NCBI GenBank assembly: GCA_002492045.1
Contig: DKXC01000071.1
Location: 1-8,550 of the forward strand
Direction of reading: 5' to 3'
DNA: 8,550 nucleotides
Source of the DNA: Micrococcaceae bacterium UBA7136
GTDB lineage: Bacteria; Actinomycetota; Actinomycetes; Actinomycetales; Micrococcaceae
In this document: piece by piece, positions 7,496-8,550 of the stretch
Numbering within the stretch: position 1 is the stretch's first letter
Layout: every line of letters starts with the position of its first letter
Position numbers and translations under genes: made by a program
Notes under the pieces: generated by a model
Seen by the model: the letters and a program-made list of their open reading frames with translations, nothing else
Database searches by the model: none
Told to the model about the DNA's origin: nothing

Positions 7496-7567
7496 ATTTT
7501 GGCTTGAAACTTCTTTTTTGCCCAGAATGTTTCTCTAGTCTTGGAAATAAGGGGACAAGGGCCGGTG

Positions 7568-7581
7568 AGAGTTGATACTCT
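7568..7581. repeat. Short inverted repeat AGAGT-TGAT-ACTCT overlapping a candidate -35 box
   Basis: Two 5-base arms (7568-7572 and 7577-7581) are perfect inverted copies around TGAT. The site covers the TTGATA box of the candidate ftsZ promoter, a position where a dimeric regulator could act. Arms this short also arise by chance. Confidence 0.35.
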
Positions 7582-7600
7582 TTCCTTGATTGACTTTAAA
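7572..7600 (+). promoter_or_regulatory. Candidate ftsZ promoter, TTGATA - 17 bases - TTTAAA
   Basis: TTGATA (7572-7577) matches the vegetative -35 consensus at five of six bases. TTTAAA (7595-7600) matches the -10 consensus at four of six, with an ideal 17-base spacer. Transcription would begin near 7607, leaving a leader of about 65 bases before ftsZ. A second, weaker option is TTGACT (7590-7595) with TCTAAC (7612-7617). Neither is proven, and actinobacterial promoters are loosely conserved. Confidence 0.4.
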
Positions 7601-7663
7601 AACAGGAGCAGTCTAACTCTTTACTTGAAGGTTGAAACTGCCCCTTGACGAGATACTCACAGT

Positions 7664-7668
7664 AGGGA
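7664..7668 (+). promoter_or_regulatory. Ribosome binding site of ftsZ
   Basis: AGGGA lies four bases before the ATG at 7673, a short spacing. The same core precedes ftsW (2137-2141) and murG (3954-3958), suggesting it is a usual ribosome-binding core here. It supports the FtsZ start giving MDTATPQNYL. Confidence 0.5.
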
Positions 7669-7672
7669 ATCC

Positions 7673-8550
7673 ATGGATACAGCAACTCCCCAGAACTACC
7701 TGGCAGTTATTAAGGTCGTCGGTATCGGCGGCGGTGGCGTCAACGCTGTCAACCGCATGATTGAGGTTGGTCTGCGCGGCGTTGAGTTCATTGCTATTAA
7801 CACCGACGCTCAGGCCCTGCTCATGTCTGACGCAGACGTCAAGCTAGACGTTGGTCGCGAGCTCACCCGCGGTCTGGGTGCAGGTGCCAACCCCGACGTC
7901 GGCCGTCAGGCTGCTGAGGATCACGAGCAGGAAATCGAAGAGGTCCTCAAGGGCGCAGACATGGTCTTTGTGACCGCAGGTGAAGGTGGTGGCACCGGTA
8001 CCGGTGGTGCTCCCGTTGTTGCCCGTATCGCCCGTTCCCTGGGTGCCCTGACCATCGGTGTTGTGACCCGCCCCTTCACCTTTGAAGGTCGCCGTCGTTC
8101 CAACCAGGCCGAGACCGGTATCGCAGCCCTGCGCGACGAAGTCGATACCCTGATCGTTATTCCTAACGACCGCCTGCTGTCCATTTCAGACCGTAACGTC
8201 TCCATGCTGGACGCCTTTAAGTCTGCCGACCAGGTTCTGCTCTCTGGTGTTCAGGGCATTACCGACCTGATCACCACCCCGGGCCTCATCAACCTGGACT
8301 TCGCAGACGTCAAGTCTGTTATGCAGGGTGCTGGTTCTGCCCTCATGGGTATCGGTTCTGCCTCCGGTGAAGACCGGGCCGTTAAGGCAGCCGAGCTGGC
8401 TATTGCCTCCCCCCTGCTGGAAGCTTCCATCGACGGCGCCCACGGTGTTCTGCTCTCCATCCAGGGTGGCTCAGACCTGGGCCTCTTCGAAATCAACGAA
8501 GCTGCCCGCCTGGTGCAGGAAGTAGCCCACCCCGACGCCAACATCATCTT
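7673..8550 (+). CDS. ftsZ: Cell division GTPase FtsZ, 5' part (runs off the window)
   Basis: FtsZ is the tubulin-like GTPase that polymerises into the cytokinetic Z ring. Here 292 complete codons are present, covering nearly all of the globular core. The remaining core, the linker and the C-terminal peptide that binds partner proteins lie outside. Visible motifs are VVGIGGGGVNAVNRM (15-29, nucleotide-binding T1 loop), INTDAQAL (42-49), the tubulin signature GGGTGTG (105-111), VTRPFTFEGRRR (131-142), IPNDRL (163-168) and the T7 loop NLDFADVKSVM (207-217). Asn207, Asp209 and Asp212 are the catalytic residues supplied to the neighbouring subunit. The ATG at 7673 gives the usual short leader before the core and is preceded by AGGGA. 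Codon use is strongly biased toward C-ending and GGT/GGC codons, as in highly expressed genes and unlike ftsQ upstream. The frame stays open to the window end. Confidence 0.98.
   Translation, partial: MDTATPQNYLAVIKVVGIGGGGVNAVNRMIEVGLRGVEFIAINTDAQALLMSDADVKLDVGRELTRGLGAGANPDVGRQAAEDHEQEIEEVLKGADMVFVTAGEGGGTGTGGAPVVARIARSLGALTIGVVTRPFTFEGRRRSNQAETGIAALRDEVDTLIVIPNDRLLSISDRNVSMLDAFKSADQVLLSGVQGITDLITTPGLINLDFADVKSVMQGAGSALMGIGSASGEDRAVKAAELAIASPLLEASIDGAHGVLLSIQGGSDLGLFEINEAARLVQEVAHPDANII

Larger units (their letters stand above)
7479..7672 (+). promoter_or_regulatory. ftsQ-ftsZ intergenic regulatory region
   Basis: This 194-base spacer is by far the longest in the window and visibly richer in A and T than the genes around it. 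It holds repeated octamers of the form TTGAnACT (7504-7511, 7572-7579, 7632-7639), with an imperfect copy TTGAGATT at 7491-7498. The heptamer GATACTC occurs at 7574-7580 and 7652-7658. I see no convincing open reading frame and no terminator-like hairpin followed by T residues. In actinobacteria ftsZ is commonly transcribed from promoters just upstream of it, which fits a regulatory role here. That role is inferred. Confidence 0.6.

Noticed and set aside
7500..7523. Possible hairpin plus T-run after ftsQ (GGC and GCC around a T-rich stretch)
   Set aside because: Only three base pairs form, and the T-run lies inside the loop rather than after the stem, so it is not an intrinsic terminator.
1..8550. 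A new multi-gene system, mobile element, defence locus, RNA gene or CRISPR array
   Set aside because: Every long stretch is accounted for by seven canonical cell wall and division genes in their usual order. I saw no transposase, array of spaced repeats or tRNA-like fold.

Overview
The window is a stretch of a division and cell wall (dcw) cluster. It holds seven genes, all on the + strand, in the order mraY (3' end only), murD, ftsW, murG, murC, ftsQ, ftsZ (5' part only). The organism is a fairly GC-rich actinobacterium. The gene order, with no murB or ddl between murC and ftsQ, the MurD N-terminus, the MraY QHH motif and the FtsZ N-terminal block all resemble Micrococcales. Among these, Micrococcaceae such as Rothia or Arthrobacter relatives look closest. 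The genus is recalled from memory rather than searched, so it is only a guess.

Layout: 2-589 is the C-terminal half of MraY. Its stop codon abuts the murD ATG (590-2128). After 16 bases comes ftsW (2145-3890), which has a long cytoplasmic tail. A 74-base spacer precedes murG (3965-5065). The murG stop overlaps the murC start as ATGA (murC 5062-6546). Two bases separate murC from ftsQ, which starts with GTG (6549-7478). A 194-base, visibly A/T-richer spacer (7479-7672) precedes ftsZ, which starts at 7673 and runs off the window after 292 complete codons. This spacer is the only clear regulatory stretch. It carries tandem hexamers, repeated TTGAnACT octamers, a small inverted repeat and a candidate promoter.

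Function: MurC and MurD add L-Ala and D-Glu to UDP-MurNAc in the cytoplasm. MraY moves phospho-MurNAc-pentapeptide onto undecaprenyl phosphate to give lipid I, and MurG adds GlcNAc to give lipid II. FtsW polymerises lipid II at the septum, FtsQ links membrane divisome proteins, and FtsZ forms the cytokinetic ring.

The close packing from mraY to ftsQ suggests co-transcription. The ftsZ spacer and the sharp change in codon use suggest that ftsZ has extra promoter input and higher expression. I found no mobile element, RNA gene, CRISPR array or undescribed multi-gene system. The observations worth a second look are regulatory or structural details within a conserved region.
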